A stretch of 64,000 nucleotides of DNA from Hermatobates lingyangjiaoensis (GCA_026182355.1 JAPFBL010000049.1:3552501-3616500); one strand, 5' to 3'. Numbered from the stretch's first letter, positions 52,281-62,904 are shown. Notes: generated by a model from the sequence alone, not told the origin. Numbers and translations: made by a program.

Positions 52281-54647
52281 TTTTTCTAAGATAAAAGGGA
52301 GGAAGACAATAATTTCCCTAAAAGCACTAGTTTTAGAAGTGCCACTTTAATCGTGCTATTTAAATAAAAATTTTTTTCTTTCTTTTGTGAAAAATGGAAT
52401 TCTTATGACAGATCACACATTGAAACTAGATACATGAGCTTTTTACTGCAGCACATCATTGGGAAAAATTACTTGTTAGGAAGAATAAGTCGACGATGAT
52501 TATTTACTCCTGCTACCGCAATACAAACAATTTTTTATTATTAATCCCATTTCTGCTTTATGTATGGTGTTGAATTGGATATCTGAAGCATAGTAGAATA
52601 GAACAGTGTTGTTGAAAATTTAGCGGGTTTAACAACTAACCAAGTATACTTTACTGTTGTTACCCAAAAGAAAAACCTTTATTGGTCTAAGTTGATACCT
52701 ATTTTAGATATGGAGTTGAAGCTGAGTTAATCAACCATTACACAACAGAGGTTGAAAATTTATATGATCAGATCTTATCCAAAAATAGTACTTGACTCGT
52801 AATAATCGAATTATAATCTTTTATTGAATAATCTCATACTTATATATGTAGATACTAAAATCTAACTCTGTCTGATTTTTTTCATGGCACCATTAGAAAT
52901 AAGAATTTAGTGGATATAACAAGTCGACTTTATCCCAGTCCCTAAAAAGTGTATAGTTTTGTAGCAATTTGCCTAATTCTTTACTTTTGATATTAGGTGA
53001 AACTCGTATCTGATTTTTTTGGGTACAGAGCCATAGGGAACAACAATTTGGTAGACAGAAAATTCTTTCAGTCTACCTTTTACGGAGTAATAATACTAAT
53101 AGAATATTAGGAGGCAAGAATTAAATGCAATAGTTTAATATTAGGCTATTAAATGTAAACAGCTTAATGCGTTCACTTTCCTCCTGTTGCCCGATAAAAA
53201 AATAAATATTCTTTTTAGGTATGTATATATTCTTTGAACATGAGCATTACATCTTATTTGCTTTATCAGACTAATTTGATTAAATAACATTGGAATAATT
53301 ATACAGGAGTATTAATATATATATAGGTTGTAATATAATTATGGTTTAATATGTAATCACAGCATATGTTATAAATTTGGGACCAATACAAACAAACGTT
53401 TCTTTTGATGGACGTGACCATCCCTTTAATTTGTGAGCTGTTGTGATCATAAAAAAAGAAGACAATTTTTTTTCAAATTGATTTGATAAGTGGTTCTTTG
53501 AATCTATTCCTTCTTGAAGGCGGCTTGCTGGTGAGTGTCAAAAATATTTTAAACAATGCTGAATTCGCAAATGACATTTATTTATCATTCTTTGAAAAAA
53601 TGTAACAAAATGCAGGAGAAAAATAGTTTTTAATGAAGAAAACTTTTTTTGTTTCTCTGGATGTCATAAAATATAAATATAAAATTTTGGGGACAAAAAA
53701 CTTTCATAGTCCACATTGGAATATGAAATCTTATTTCTTTAATTATTCTATATCTGCTTAAGATATTAGGTTGGAACTCCAGATATGAGTTATTTTTGCT
53801 TAGTTGCTACAGGGATAAACATTTTTTTGGTAATTTACATCAGTAGTGTGCTCCTAATTTGTTTTGTTTGCTCTATTTTTCTGGGAGACTATAATAATTT
53901 GGTTTCAATGTTTAACATTGTTAAAAACAACTTTTAGAGTTTATTGCGTGGAAGAAATATGACTTTGAAAAAGTTTGGGGGATAAGTTTAATCTATTCTA
54001 TATTTGAACCAAAGCTGCAGAGAATTAAATGTGTAATCTACTTTTTGTTCTACTTTTGATCAGTATTTCTATATACTCATTTGTTTTTAAAAACTTTAAT
54101 TTGAATATTTCGTTTTCAAGTTTTTGCATGTGTTATCGCTTTAAACTTTTACGGGTTTAGATGTGGACAAGATGGAATAAATCATCCACGTATAACTCTT
54201 CAAGGAGGGATTAACGACACTGCTTTGGTTAATAATAAATAATAATAATAATAATAATAATTTGGTTAAATAATAAATAATTTATAAATATGTAGTGATT
54301 ATGATCGAAAGTGATATATATTGACCTTTATCTTTTATTTTTTTTATTTCTATTCAGCTATTTTGTACTGATGAACAAACTGACCTTTGTTTTCTTGCAT
54401 GATTATTTTTTTTAAAAATAGGAGAGCATGTAATACAACCAATGCCTACATTTATATTAGGAAGTTTTTGTGAAATGAACTTGTTTTAATATTTTTTTTA
54501 AAAATATTATTTTGATAATCATGACAACGAATTTCTGAAATTATCTGATTAATTAAACCATTTGGATGATTAAGTAGGTTAAGTTATTTTTTGTATTGTT
54601 ATGAAAGAATCTGAAATACACATGAGTGTCATTAATAATGCTGATAC

Positions 54648-54648
<1 letters not shown>
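52278..54648. other. AT-rich DNA, no gene recognised
   Basis: An (AAT)n tract lies at 54236-54262. Several short strings resemble the degenerate array at 44440-45720. No coding homology was found. Confidence 0.4.
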
Positions 54649-54695
<47 letters not shown>

Positions 54696-54910
54696 GATTT
54701 CACATAAACACGTGAAACAACAATCAATGATCAAACCACAATACGAAATGGGAAAACAAGACTAAGATCTTTCAACCGTAACAAGCGGTCTTCGTCAGAG
54801 TCAAAAACCCAACTGTTTTTTCAGTTGGGTTTTTGACTCTGACGAAGACCGCTTGTTACGGTTGAAAGATCGTAGTCTTGTTTTCCCATTTCTTATTGTG
54901 GTTTGATCAT

Positions 54911-54954
<44 letters not shown>
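54649..54954. repeat. (TA)n-bounded hammerhead palindrome (P5)
   Basis: (TA)n at about 54649-54690, left arm to 54815, a 6-nt T-rich centre, right arm from 54822 to about 54913, then (TA)n to about 54954. Same family as 30889-31511 and 62905-63104. It lies immediately upstream (+) of the intact PLE, separated from it only by TA repeats. Confidence 0.85.
54835..54877 (+). ncRNA. Hammerhead ribozyme-like motif
   Basis: GACT/AGTC stem I, CTGACGA (54839-54845), stem II accg/cggt, GAA (54864-54866). The base before the cleavage position is G instead of T (agatcgt), which may impair it. The mirror copy on the minus strand at 54760-54802 keeps agatctt. Confidence 0.55.
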
Positions 54955-54958
<4 letters not shown>

Positions 54959-55053
54959 ACTAATAACTTCTCGACCGTGTGACAGATATACAACTAAAAA
55001 ATGATTGATCGGGATGCGGCCAGTTTCTTCCACTTTTTAATTCAAACTCTCAT

Positions 55054-55094
55054 TGCCGACGTTTCGATTTTATTCAAAATCTTTTTCATAGGCC
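55054..55094 (-). ncRNA. PLE terminal hammerhead-like motif
   Basis: On the minus strand: GGCC (55091-55094), tatgaaaa in place of CTGANGA, stem II gatttt/aaaatc with a gaat loop, GAAACGTC, then GGCA completing stem I (GCC/GGC). It is the same layout as 52007-52047. The core strand deviates, so cleavage activity is uncertain. Confidence 0.5.
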
Positions 55095-55423
55095 TACAAA
55101 CAGAGGAAAACAAGAATTTTAATACGTACATTTTTAAAACACAAACAAAAGAAGTACACTAAGAACATTAAATACAATCTTAAGTATTAGGATAACAATG
55201 ACAGATAATAAAAAAGAGAAAAAGATGGAGTCTAACTATAAAAACAAAGTTTTTTTTTTTTACAATGTACTTACATAAGTAGGAGTATTGGCAATTGAAG
55301 GAACTATTACATTTTCATTTCTGAACTAGTAATGACTCTTAAACTATTCAATGAAAACCGTTAATAACCGACTCTGTACAGCTGATAAGCAGGTACCTAT
55401 TGAACAAAATTTCACTAAATCTG

Positions 55424-57526
55424 TTAGGTATTCAAAATACTAGAATAAACACTATTTAAATTCGCTATATCGTTTCTATGATTAATACAATTTTGATCTT
55501 TTTTAATGAATAGCATTTCAAGGGTTCTTCTTCTATGTTCGTCCTGTTCTTTACTCATAACGGTTGTTCCATCAAAGTCAAATGTATGTCCTTCATTTAT
55601 TGAATGATATGCTAATGCTGTGGCATTAATCTTTTTTGTTCTAACAGAGTATTTATGTTGATATATCCTTTCTTTTAACAATCTACTGGTTTCACCAAAA
55701 TACTTCTTATTACATTCTATACATTTTATAGAATAAATAATATTACTTTCTAAATCTTTTGGTATCTTGTCTTTTAAATTAGAAAATAATAATTTTACTT
55801 TTTGTTTATTATAATATGATAAATTGATTTCTGGTAAGTTCCTTTTTAACAGTTTTTGAATATTCTGTGATAGCCCTTCAATAAATGGGAATTTGAAATA
55901 TCTTTTATTCATCATTTGATGGTTATCAGTAGTTCTTTCCATGTGTTCCGTCTGTTCTCTTAAATACTTTCTCCAAATGCGTTCTATTAGATTTCCTGGG
56001 TAAGAGTTTTTTTCCAACAGGAATTTCACCTTTTTCTTATTTTCCTTTAAAAAACACGGGCTGCTAATATCTATCACCTTTTTTATTAAGTTTTTTACAC
56101 AATTCAATTTTTGACTTACAGCATGTGATGAATAATAATTCAATATTCTCCCTGAATTGGTTGGTTTACTATACCAATCTGTTAGTATATTTCCGTTATT
56201 CCCTCGTATAATTTTCATATCCAAAAACGAAATACTCCCATCTTTTTCTTCTTCACATGTGAATCTTAAACGAGGATGAAATAAATTGAACGTATTTAAA
56301 ACATGCTGTTCTTCTCCTTTTTTAATTATCAAGAACAAATCATCTACATATAATTTTAGAAATTTTACACTTGCTCCAAGTTTTTTAAGGCTTTCCTTTA
56401 ATAATTCCAGCATTACAATATTTGCAAGTATCGGAGAGACCGGAGATCCCATCGGTAAACCATATTTTTGTTTGTAAACAACTTCATCGAATGTAAAATA
56501 TCTTGCTTCACAAATAATTTCTAATATAGATATAAAAACTTCCTTTGACATGCTAATGTGGGGTCTAATCTTATTCCATTGTTTACTAACTAAAGACAAT
56601 GCTATATCTAATGGAATGTTAGTGAATAAAGACTGGACATCCAATGATATCATAGTTTCATCATGATTTATAACTTGATTTGAGATTGCTTGTTTGAATT
56701 GCACTGAGTTTTTTACATTTAATTCACTATTGTACGTAATGTAGGTAAGAAATTTGTTAATATATTTTGATAGCTGATAAGTCGGACTGCCAAGAAATGA
56801 AACGATAGGGCGCAGGGGCATACCTGGTTTGTGTAATTTTACAATTCCATAGATTCTTGGTGATATTCCATTAAAACTCTTCATTTTTGCGGCTTGCCGT
56901 AGATCAATACTTTCTGCTATTTTTAGGTCTTCTACTATTTTGTTAACTTTGTTTCGAAGTGTCGATGAGGGATCTCTTCTCGAAATTTCGTATGTGTCAT
57001 TGTCTTCTAATAAAGTTTTCATTTTGGTTTTATATTCATCTTTTTTCATTATTACTGTGTTTCCAGATTTATCACTTTTGCATATCAAAATATCATTATG
57101 TTCTTTTAATAACTTACGAGTTTTGTTAAAACACATTTCTATTGAGTCATTCTGCTTTTTTCTTCTTTGGTTATTGGAAGATCTCATTCTGTTATTATAA
57201 TTTGATATGATATTGACACACTGATTTCTAATAACTTCACAGTTTTCTATTTGTACAGAACTGAAAATCTTTTCTAGGTCACTTATAATATCAAAAACCG
57301 GAATATTTTCTTTCTTCCCAGTTTCAATAGCAAATTTTTCTCCAAGTGAAAGTAAATATAAACTGTCTCTAGGTATTTCTACATTAGTTAAATTGCTTAC
57401 CGATAGATCTCCTGAATAGTCGAACAGACCTCTACCTTGTTTTATGTGTAGGTTATTTATCTTTTTATTTAACTTTATTTTATATTTATCAAATAATACC
57501 TCCTTTACATTTTTCATGGAACTCAT
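55424..57526 (-). CDS. Penelope-like reverse transcriptase / GIY-YIG endonuclease
   Basis: This 700-residue protein would copy and insert the element: the RT makes cDNA and the GIY-YIG domain nicks target DNA. N-terminal motif KSDKSGNTVIM lies near residue 150. The block YGIVKLHKPGMPLRPIVS is at about 226-243. RT motif A SLDVQSLFTNIP is at 294-305, motif B GLPMGSPVSPILANI at 356-370, and motif C YVDD at 393-396 with both catalytic Asp present. FLDM is near 434. A basic linker (about 480-590) leads to the endonuclease: IIYSIKC, the CxxC pair at 602/605, YFGET (the GIY-YIG second motif) near 609-613, the RxxxH block LKERIYQHKY, a histidine pair in AYHSINEGH, and Glu near 670. Length fits PLE proteins. 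The ATG follows shortly after the 5' inverted arm. No stop or frameshift is present, so it may be active. It has no neighbouring genes apart from other transposable elements. Confidence 0.95.
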   Translation of the reverse strand: MSSMKNVKEVLFDKYKIKLNKKINNLHIKQGRGLFDYSGDLSVSNLTNVEIPRDSLYLLSLGEKFAIETGKKENIPVFDIISDLEKIFSSVQIENCEVIRNQCVNIISNYNNRMRSSNNQRRKKQNDSIEMCFNKTRKLLKEHNDILICKSDKSGNTVIMKKDEYKTKMKTLLEDNDTYEISRRDPSSTLRNKVNKIVEDLKIAESIDLRQAAKMKSFNGISPRIYGIVKLHKPGMPLRPIVSFLGSPTYQLSKYINKFLTYITYNSELNVKNSVQFKQAISNQVINHDETMISLDVQSLFTNIPLDIALSLVSKQWNKIRPHISMSKEVFISILEIICEARYFTFDEVVYKQKYGLPMGSPVSPILANIVMLELLKESLKKLGASVKFLKLYVDDLFLIIKKGEEQHVLNTFNLFHPRLRFTCEEEKDGSISFLDMKIIRGNNGNILTDWYSKPTNSGRILNYYSSHAVSQKLNCVKNLIKKVIDISSPCFLKENKKKVKFLLEKNSYPGNLIERIWRKYLREQTEHMERTTDNHQMMNKRYFKFPFIEGLSQNIQKLLKRNLPEINLSYYNKQKVKLLFSNLKDKIPKDLESNIIYSIKCIECNKKYFGETSRLLKERIYQHKYSVRTKKINATALAYHSINEGHTFDFDGTTVMSKEQDEHRRRTLEMLFIKKDQNCINHRNDIANLNSVYSSILNT

Positions 57527-57632
57527 ATAGTTTCCAATAATATCCTTTTGAATAAAATCGAAACGTCGGCAATGAGAGTTTGAATTAAAAAGTGGAAGAA
57601 ACTGGCCGCATCCCGATCAATCATTTTTTAGT

Positions 57633-57663
<31 letters not shown>

Positions 57664-57666
<3 letters not shown>

Positions 57667-57959
57667 TGGATCACGCATTCAAAACTAGAAAAGTTTAATT
57701 ATGGCAGAGGAAGAAATTAATGTGTTAATAAAATCTGATATCAGATATACTGACTGGAGCTTACTTTATTATAATTATAAATTGCCAAAATTTAAAATTA
57801 TTTACTTTAAATTTATTTTGTTGGTTTAATTTCTTGTTTAAGTTTGGAAGAATATAAATGATAGAAAAGCTATTTTTAAACACATTTTATTATTTGGCCC
57901 AATACATTACTGAATTATTAGCAGCATGGGATTTCATTACAAGTTTCCCGGTAGGTATA
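57664..57959. other. AT-rich DNA, no gene recognised
   Basis: Nothing recognised between the (TA)n tract and the duplicated block that follows. Confidence 0.35.
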
Positions 57960-59680
57960 GAGTATTTTATGTGCCGTCTTAACCTTCCCCCATTAAATAA
58001 AAACATCATTAAATAAAATTATTTATAATTAGTTAATCGAAATAATCTTTATTTAATGAGAGTGTGTATAATTATCTGTGAGAAATTAATTTCCTTAAAT
58101 TTGACCTATTAAATTATTTCTAATTTACCTATTTTGCTAAATTGTATAATTCTTTCTTATTGTTTATTACACGATAAGAATTTATCTATTTTTGAATATG
58201 ATAACCTTTCTCATTTAACTGTTGTTTGTTTATTTGTTAACTCCAAATTGAGAACTGAAATTGTAGTCAATTTTTCAATTATCTATTTTGTTAAATTAGA
58301 CTAATTCATGTTTTTTTAATAACAGTTTTGCATTTATCAATTTTGATAAAATGATATATAATTGTTTAATCTAAATAACATTTTTGTTATTATTAAGGAA
58401 AAGGTAAATAGTTCATTATTTGTTACACATGATATTATTATACAAAGCCGTCATAACTCGGGAATCGTTGTGTGACCAGTTTTGCACCGAAGTTCATCTT
58501 TAAATAATTTGTATGTAGTGTTAGTAGTGTGGTTCTAGCCAAACACATGTATTTCTTAAATGTATCGCAATTTCGGTTTCGTTAATTTGATAACTCTCTC
58601 TCATTTATATTTATATAATTCAGTACTTCTTCTTATTTGTTTAGCTGTATTCCATCACTGCATATCGGTGGTCGTATGTATGTGTTTCTGAATAAAGAAA
58701 TTAAGATTGCGTAATGGGAAAATATTTCTTACATTTTATTTTGATAAGTTTCGCGCACGTGTGTATCTGCGAGCTTGTATACACGTGCTTGTGAGTGTTT
58801 GTGTCTTCTTACTCGCCATTTTCCAACCTCCACGAGGAGTATGAAGTACCTCCGGAGTAAAGGGGTGACTAATAGGAACACTATGCAGGGAGTTATGAGG
58901 GGTGGTCCAAGCGATACGCAAGGAATGATACGATATTTACCAGGACACGCTGTAGTAGTGGGGTACCACTTTCCATCTGATTGGAGTTGAATTAACCCTT
59001 AAAAAAACCAGGGACAACTGACCGATTAACCAACTATCTTTGATCTGTCCCTCGTAACAATCTCGATCAGCCAATCAGATTAGACCTGGCCCTCCACCAC
59101 ACCATTTCTTACCATACATAACTCACATAGTATCACTGACCCGGAGCTATATATCTAATTTAAAATTTCCAAAGCTTCCAGAATGATATTCGAAGTCCAA
59201 ATTTGTTGGAAAGTAATTATGTTTGATTACATGTTTAAAACCTAAAATATTTCTGGTTTCTGTTATAATAAATAGACTTTCGAGCATTTTTAAAAAATAA
59301 GTCCGCACTCAGAACCAATAGAGTCCGATTAGCTTGCAACTTATTCTTATATCGTTGTCTAAAAAGTATTGAGAAATGTATGGAAAAAAGGCGAAGAGAA
59401 GTGAGCTTTCTTCAACCACTGTTACCAGACTCGATTATGTTGAACTTTCAAGTATTTGGCTGTCCAAGTGTGAAAACATTACAAACCCTATATCCAGAAT
59501 GCCTACATCACAAACTGTTGCAACAGGAATGTTATGCAGTATAACGTATTGTCTAAAACCGAGTGAATGGTGTCATGTAAATCACAGTCATATTGATTTG
59601 AAAAATACCTCCCTCAGTTTGAAATGTTTTGATCCTCACTTTGAGGTCCAGATGAAGCGTTAGAGGGCTTGCAAAACTTG
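57960..59680 (+). repeat. Ancient direct duplication, copy 2
   Basis: Collinear with 46270-47830 (landmarks listed there), with many indels. Copy 2 is somewhat longer, with extra sequence around 58230-58600. Whether it is an old segmental duplication or two copies of one large mobile element is not clear; no terminal repeats or transposition gene were found. Confidence 0.7.
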
Positions 59681-59689
59681 GATTTCTCA

Positions 59690-60069
59690 GCATTTCTAAC
59701 GCAAATGATTGTGTTAAGTGTGTACACTGTGATATATTTCTCTATCATTGGCTACATGGTAGTGATCAAACTATTCAAGAGGTGTATAAAAAGTTGTCAC
59801 CTATACTTTTTATAATGTTTCTTTCTAATTTTTCTCTGATGACAACAAATGCAGTTGCTGCATTTATATTTACTATTATTAATTAGTGTGGTTCTAAAAC
59901 TTTATTATTATTATTAAGGGTGGATGTCGATGAATATCTCAGGTTTGAGACATCTGCTTTATTTGGTAGAAAGATGGCCAGTCATACCTGCAAAACTTTT
60001 TCTGCAGTAACAACTGATCAAAGTCTTGTTCGTTCATGTAACTATAAATCCATTTAGAAAAGAAAAATC
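59690..60069. other. No gene recognised; possibly PLE-derived
   Basis: The sequence next to the PLE RT remnant at 60070 may be part of the same element (downstream in its coding direction), but I see no motif. Confidence 0.35.
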
Positions 60070-60502
60070 AAAAAAATTTACTGATGAAAATGTCATCGAT
60101 ATATCTCGCATAGATTGTGGGCTTTTTAGTATTCATATAATTAAAATACTAAATGAAGTAGCTTGCGAATAGGACACCCAATGGTGATCCCATGGCAACA
60201 ACATTTGCTGAAACATGCGACCATCAGGTGAAATAAACACCGACTTCTTAGTACAAATCTTCAGAAGGGACTTCAGGCTCGTTTTAGGGATGTCTATCTT
60301 AGGTTGCTCTCCCTCAGAGTAAACTTCTTGCAAAATAATGTCAATCATCCTGTCGACCGACATATTAGTTAAATGGGACTCGACATCAAGAGAAGCTATA
60401 GTGCCCGTACTCTCCGAACGCTTTAAAAGCTCAAGGAAGTCGGCGGAAGATGCGAAGCTATAGTCCTTGGGAACAAAGGGAGTGAGTATTTTATTTAATC
60501 GC

Positions 60503-60505
<3 letters not shown>
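60070..60505 (-). pseudogene. RT fragment of a second PLE subfamily
   Basis: The minus strand gives IASLDVESHLTNM (motif A with one His for Phe), VDRMIDIILQEVY, IPKTSLKSLLKICTKK, FISPDGRMFQQM, VAMGSPLGVLFASY (motif B) and, after a stop and frameshift, YARYIDDIFIS (motif C YIDD). The SPDGxMxQQ..GVAMGSPLG style is that of Poseidon/Neptune-type PLEs and differs from the GLPMGSPVSP of the intact element. A frameshift lies at about 60190-60200. It ends upstream at (TA)n at about 60508-60539. Confidence 0.8.
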
Positions 60506-60540
<35 letters not shown>

Positions 60541-60543
<3 letters not shown>

Positions 60544-60673
60544 ATTAAAAGAGTACTGCCCTGTCTTCCTGCGGGACTCTTCGCTCTTCGCACCTCCTGA
60601 TGACGACGATTGTCGAAATATCGATGTGAGTTATGTCTGTGTCTTTCTGTGTGTTTCCTTCGTTTTTTATTTT

Positions 60674-60704
<31 letters not shown>
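60541..60704 (+). repeat. (TA)n-bounded unit with hammerhead-like core (P7)
   Basis: It lies between TA tracts at 60508-60539 and 60678-60704. It contains CTGATGA (60597-60603), a gac/gtc stem II and GAAA (60615-60618). CTC before the core could pair with GAG downstream, but the base expected to be U before the cleavage base is G, so the motif is degenerate. Confidence 0.5.
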
Positions 60705-61343
60705 GTTTTGTTGAACGACCTTTGTACTGTGGCATGAATAAATTTCATTGTCCATCTTTCAAGTTTTCTCACCTTTGTTTTAAATGTTTCTGGTACTAAA
60801 TATAATAATTCTCCAAATGCTTTATTATTTATAACTGACATGTTTCGGTCTCCTTGACCATCTTCAGAGGTAATCATATTCATATAAAAAAAAAACAAAC
60901 TTATTCCTACTAACTACCACTATATCAGATGAAGACCCAACAGATGGAACCTAGAGACATTTTATGGAGTTAAGTGGTACACCTGATTATGACAGGTGGC
61001 TAAAACGGCTTCAAACAAAATGTTTATTTAGGTTATAGAATTATTTCTGGAGGTTATAGAAGATTATACTGTTAATTTAAGAAATGTATAGTGTATATAG
61101 TGGTAGTTAGTAGGAATAAGTTTTTTTTTTATATGAATATGATTAACTCTGAAGATGGTCAAGGAGACCGAAACATGTCAGGTATAAAGAATAAAGCATT
61201 TGGAGAACTCGTATATTTAGTACCAGAAATATTTAAAACAAAAGTGAGAAAACATGAAAGATGGACAATGAAGTATTAATGCCACAGTACAAAGGTCGTT
61301 CAACAAAACATGTATAAAAGAAGGATTGCTTCCCAAATTCACA
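60704..61343. repeat. Inverted repeat carrying hammerhead and PLE N-terminal coding (P8)
   Basis: Arms at about 60704-60923 and 61096-61312, slightly diverged, around a 172-nt centre; (TA)n at both outer sides (60678-60704, 61344-61366). Outward from each hammerhead-like core the arm reads as the start of a PLE protein: FKTKVRKLERWTMKF, then VQRSFNKTCI and KEGLLPKFTNI-like sequence, the N-terminal KExLLPKFT block of PLE ORFs. The two arms therefore encode the same peptide on opposite strands. Confidence 0.75.
61145..61184 (+). ncRNA. Hammerhead ribozyme-like motif
   Basis: Core CTGAAGA (61149-61155), stem II ggtc/gacc with an aagga loop, GAA (61170-61172), stem III ACATGT, C61179 at the cleavage site. 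Stem I next to the core is only CT/AG, with possible pairs beyond a mismatch. The mirror copy on the minus strand is at 60833-60872. The same structural layout is seen in PLE hammerheads. Confidence 0.6.
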
Positions 61344-61367
61344 AATATATATATATATATATATATA

Positions 61368-61562
61368 AGTTAATTCGATTGAGTAGGAACTCGAATTGTG
61401 AATGACACAGGAATGAAAAGTAATGCTTATTATACAAGCGCGACACACTGACTGGCTGACCCCCTCCTCTAGGCCAGCCTTGATAATCTGTCTCTGTGCG
61501 TAAACAAAGACTCTGACCCGCGTATACCGGCGGTACAGCCACCACCAACTACGCTAACTTGT
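61368..61562 (-). mobile_element. LTR fragment (inverted copy)
   Basis: Reverse complement of about 36598-36787, with scattered differences. The LTR 3' edge (cgaattaac) falls at a (TA)n boundary and there is no primer site or internal region. It may be a truncated solo LTR. Confidence 0.7.
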
Positions 61563-61567
61563 ATATA

Positions 61568-61866
61568 TCCAGAAAAAAGCCCAATTAAACACGTGATGCA
61601 ATCAATGAAGTCCAAAACCGCAAGAAAAAAGAAAAACAAAAGAAATAAATGCCCTGAGGCCTTTCACTTTGTCGTCAGAGAATAAACAAAGTAAGAAAAA
61701 ATAAAGAGAAGGGAAATGTTAACCTGGAGGAAGGTGACCTTCACAACATCGGGTTGTCACGCACACTGCAGTTTAATGGTGACCAGGCACCAGCTACTCG
61801 CCAAGCCAACAGACAATATGTTTATATATATATATATATACTAGTATATATATATATATATATATG
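61568..61866 (-). repeat. (TA)n-bounded hammerhead-bearing unit
   Basis: It shares the ctctctgatgacaaaaagtg-type core and flanks with 51520-51680, in opposite orientation. Outer edge at (TA)n 61822-61866, which is interrupted by ctag. Confidence 0.6.
61652..61681 (-). ncRNA. Hammerhead ribozyme-like motif, compact
   Basis: On the minus strand: TCT, CTGACGA (61672-61678), caaagt as a tiny stem II, GAA, stem III aggcct, C, then AGG(G) closing stem I with one G-T pair. Same family as 51607-51639. Confidence 0.65.
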
Positions 61867-61896
61867 GAATTAAAGTATGCAGCAGCTTCTGCATTG

Positions 61897-62553
61897 ACGA
61901 CCTTTTTGCTGATGGCCTCGATTTTTCTCACTATCATTCGGTGATGCTGAGGTAACTTCCATATATGATGGGCCAGAGACATTGAGAAAACTAATATCAA
62001 ACAACTTTAATGAAATACAAAAACACTAGGTGGAAACAAGCTTTCGACCACACATTGGTCATCTTCAGGTTACACTACTATTTAATCAATGAATGTTAAT
62101 ATAATTAACTGAAAAATAATTATACGAAAAATAATTACGTAATATAAGTAATCTTTAAAATTAAACATAACAATTTTAACAGATATAAGACAATTATAAG
62201 ACAATATAAGACAATTAATTATATTAACATTCATTGATTAAATAGTAGTGTAACCTGAAGATGACCAATGTGTGGTCGAAAGCTTGTTTCCATCTAGTGT
62301 TTTTGTATTTCATTAAAGTTGTTTGAAATTAGTTTTCTCAATGTCTCTGGCCCATCATATATGGAAGTTACCTCAGCATCACCGAATGATAGTGAGAAAA
62401 ATCGAGGCCATCAGCAAAAAGGTCGTATGGTACCGGAAAGATGAAGGAATAATATAAGAAAACTCCAGAAGGTATGTAAGAAACATACTAGACTTAAAGT
62501 TGACAAGTTATTTAATGATATATGTTTAAAAGAAGGTCTGCTCCCAAAGTATA

Positions 62554-62580
<27 letters not shown>
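61897..62580. repeat. 211-bp inverted repeat with hammerheads and PLE N-terminal relic (P9)
   Basis: Arms at 61897-62107 and 62216-62426, nearly perfect, around a 108-nt AT-rich centre with tandem agacaatataa units. After the right arm, 62430-62550 reads IRKLQKVCKKHTRLKVDKLF and then CLKEGLLPKYTNI, the N-terminal region of a PLE protein, before (TA)n at about 62557-62584. The order hammerhead, then PLE coding start, fits a 5' terminal repeat joined to the start of an ORF. Confidence 0.8.
62252..62288 (+). ncRNA. Hammerhead ribozyme-like motif
   Basis: Stem I AAC (62252-62254) with GTT (62286-62288); core CTGAAGA (62255-62261); stem II gacc/ggtc with an aatgtgt loop; GAA (62278-62280); stem III AG/CT; T62285 at the cleavage position. 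The mirror copy on the minus strand is at 62035-62071. Confidence 0.65.
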
Positions 62581-62584
<4 letters not shown>

Positions 62585-62586
<2 letters not shown>

Positions 62587-62900
62587 CTTCAATGTACATA
62601 AAGAAACATAGAGAAATTAAAAACACAAACTTGCAGTCTCTAATTTTCGGTTGAACCGTCTTCAGGAGAGATAAGAGAGGGAAACCAAGCGCACTGGTAC
62701 AGAGACGGTTGGAGACCAACAATGTTGCCACATAAGAGCCCGGTCATAGAGAATAAGGTAGACAAGAATCAATTTAAATTAAAATAGGAATATGAAGAAT
62801 AATAGTAAATACAAAAACAAATAAAATAATAAAAAATAAATAAAAAAATATCGGATCGTATTTGTCCATTTCGGATCGTATTTTCATCGAAAAAAAAAAT
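62585..62900 (-). repeat. (TA)n-bounded nonautonomous hammerhead unit (P10)
   Basis: About 315 bp between TA tracts at 62557-62584 and 62899-62913. It contains ttcaatgtacataaagaaac (shared with 52170-52190 and its hairpin partner), the ribozyme motif at 62637-62669 and the ggatcgtatt module at 62866-62890. There is no coding capacity. It could be a complete small nonautonomous element (retrozyme-like). Confidence 0.6.
62637..62669 (-). ncRNA. Hammerhead ribozyme-like motif
   Basis: On the minus strand: TCTC, CTGAAGA (62659-62665), stem II ggtt/aacc-type hairpin, GAA, stem III AA/TT, A, then GAGA closing a 4-bp stem I. It is related to the motif at 10874-10904, with stem I kept by matching bases on both sides. 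Confidence 0.65.
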
Positions 62901-62904
62901 ATAT

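Larger units (their letters stand above)
54989..57636 (-). mobile_element. Intact Penelope-like element with perfect inverted arms
   Basis: Positions 54989-55075 and 57550-57636 are exact 87-bp reverse complements, and both outer edges meet (TA)n tracts (54914-54954 and about 57637-57663). In coding orientation, the 5' arm ends about 24 nt before the start codon of the 700-codon gene. The 3' end extends past the arm inward to a full ribozyme-like region (55054-55094), whose 5' half is missing from the 5' arm. The 3' UTR is about 350 nt. Inverted terminal repeats are one of the known PLE layouts. The perfect arm identity and open frame suggest a recent insertion. Confidence 0.9.

Noticed and set aside
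60545..60898. A 117-codon minus-strand frame mirrored at 61091-61279
   Set aside because: Both are the two arms of one inverted repeat carrying a PLE terminal repeat and start of a PLE ORF; not independent genes.
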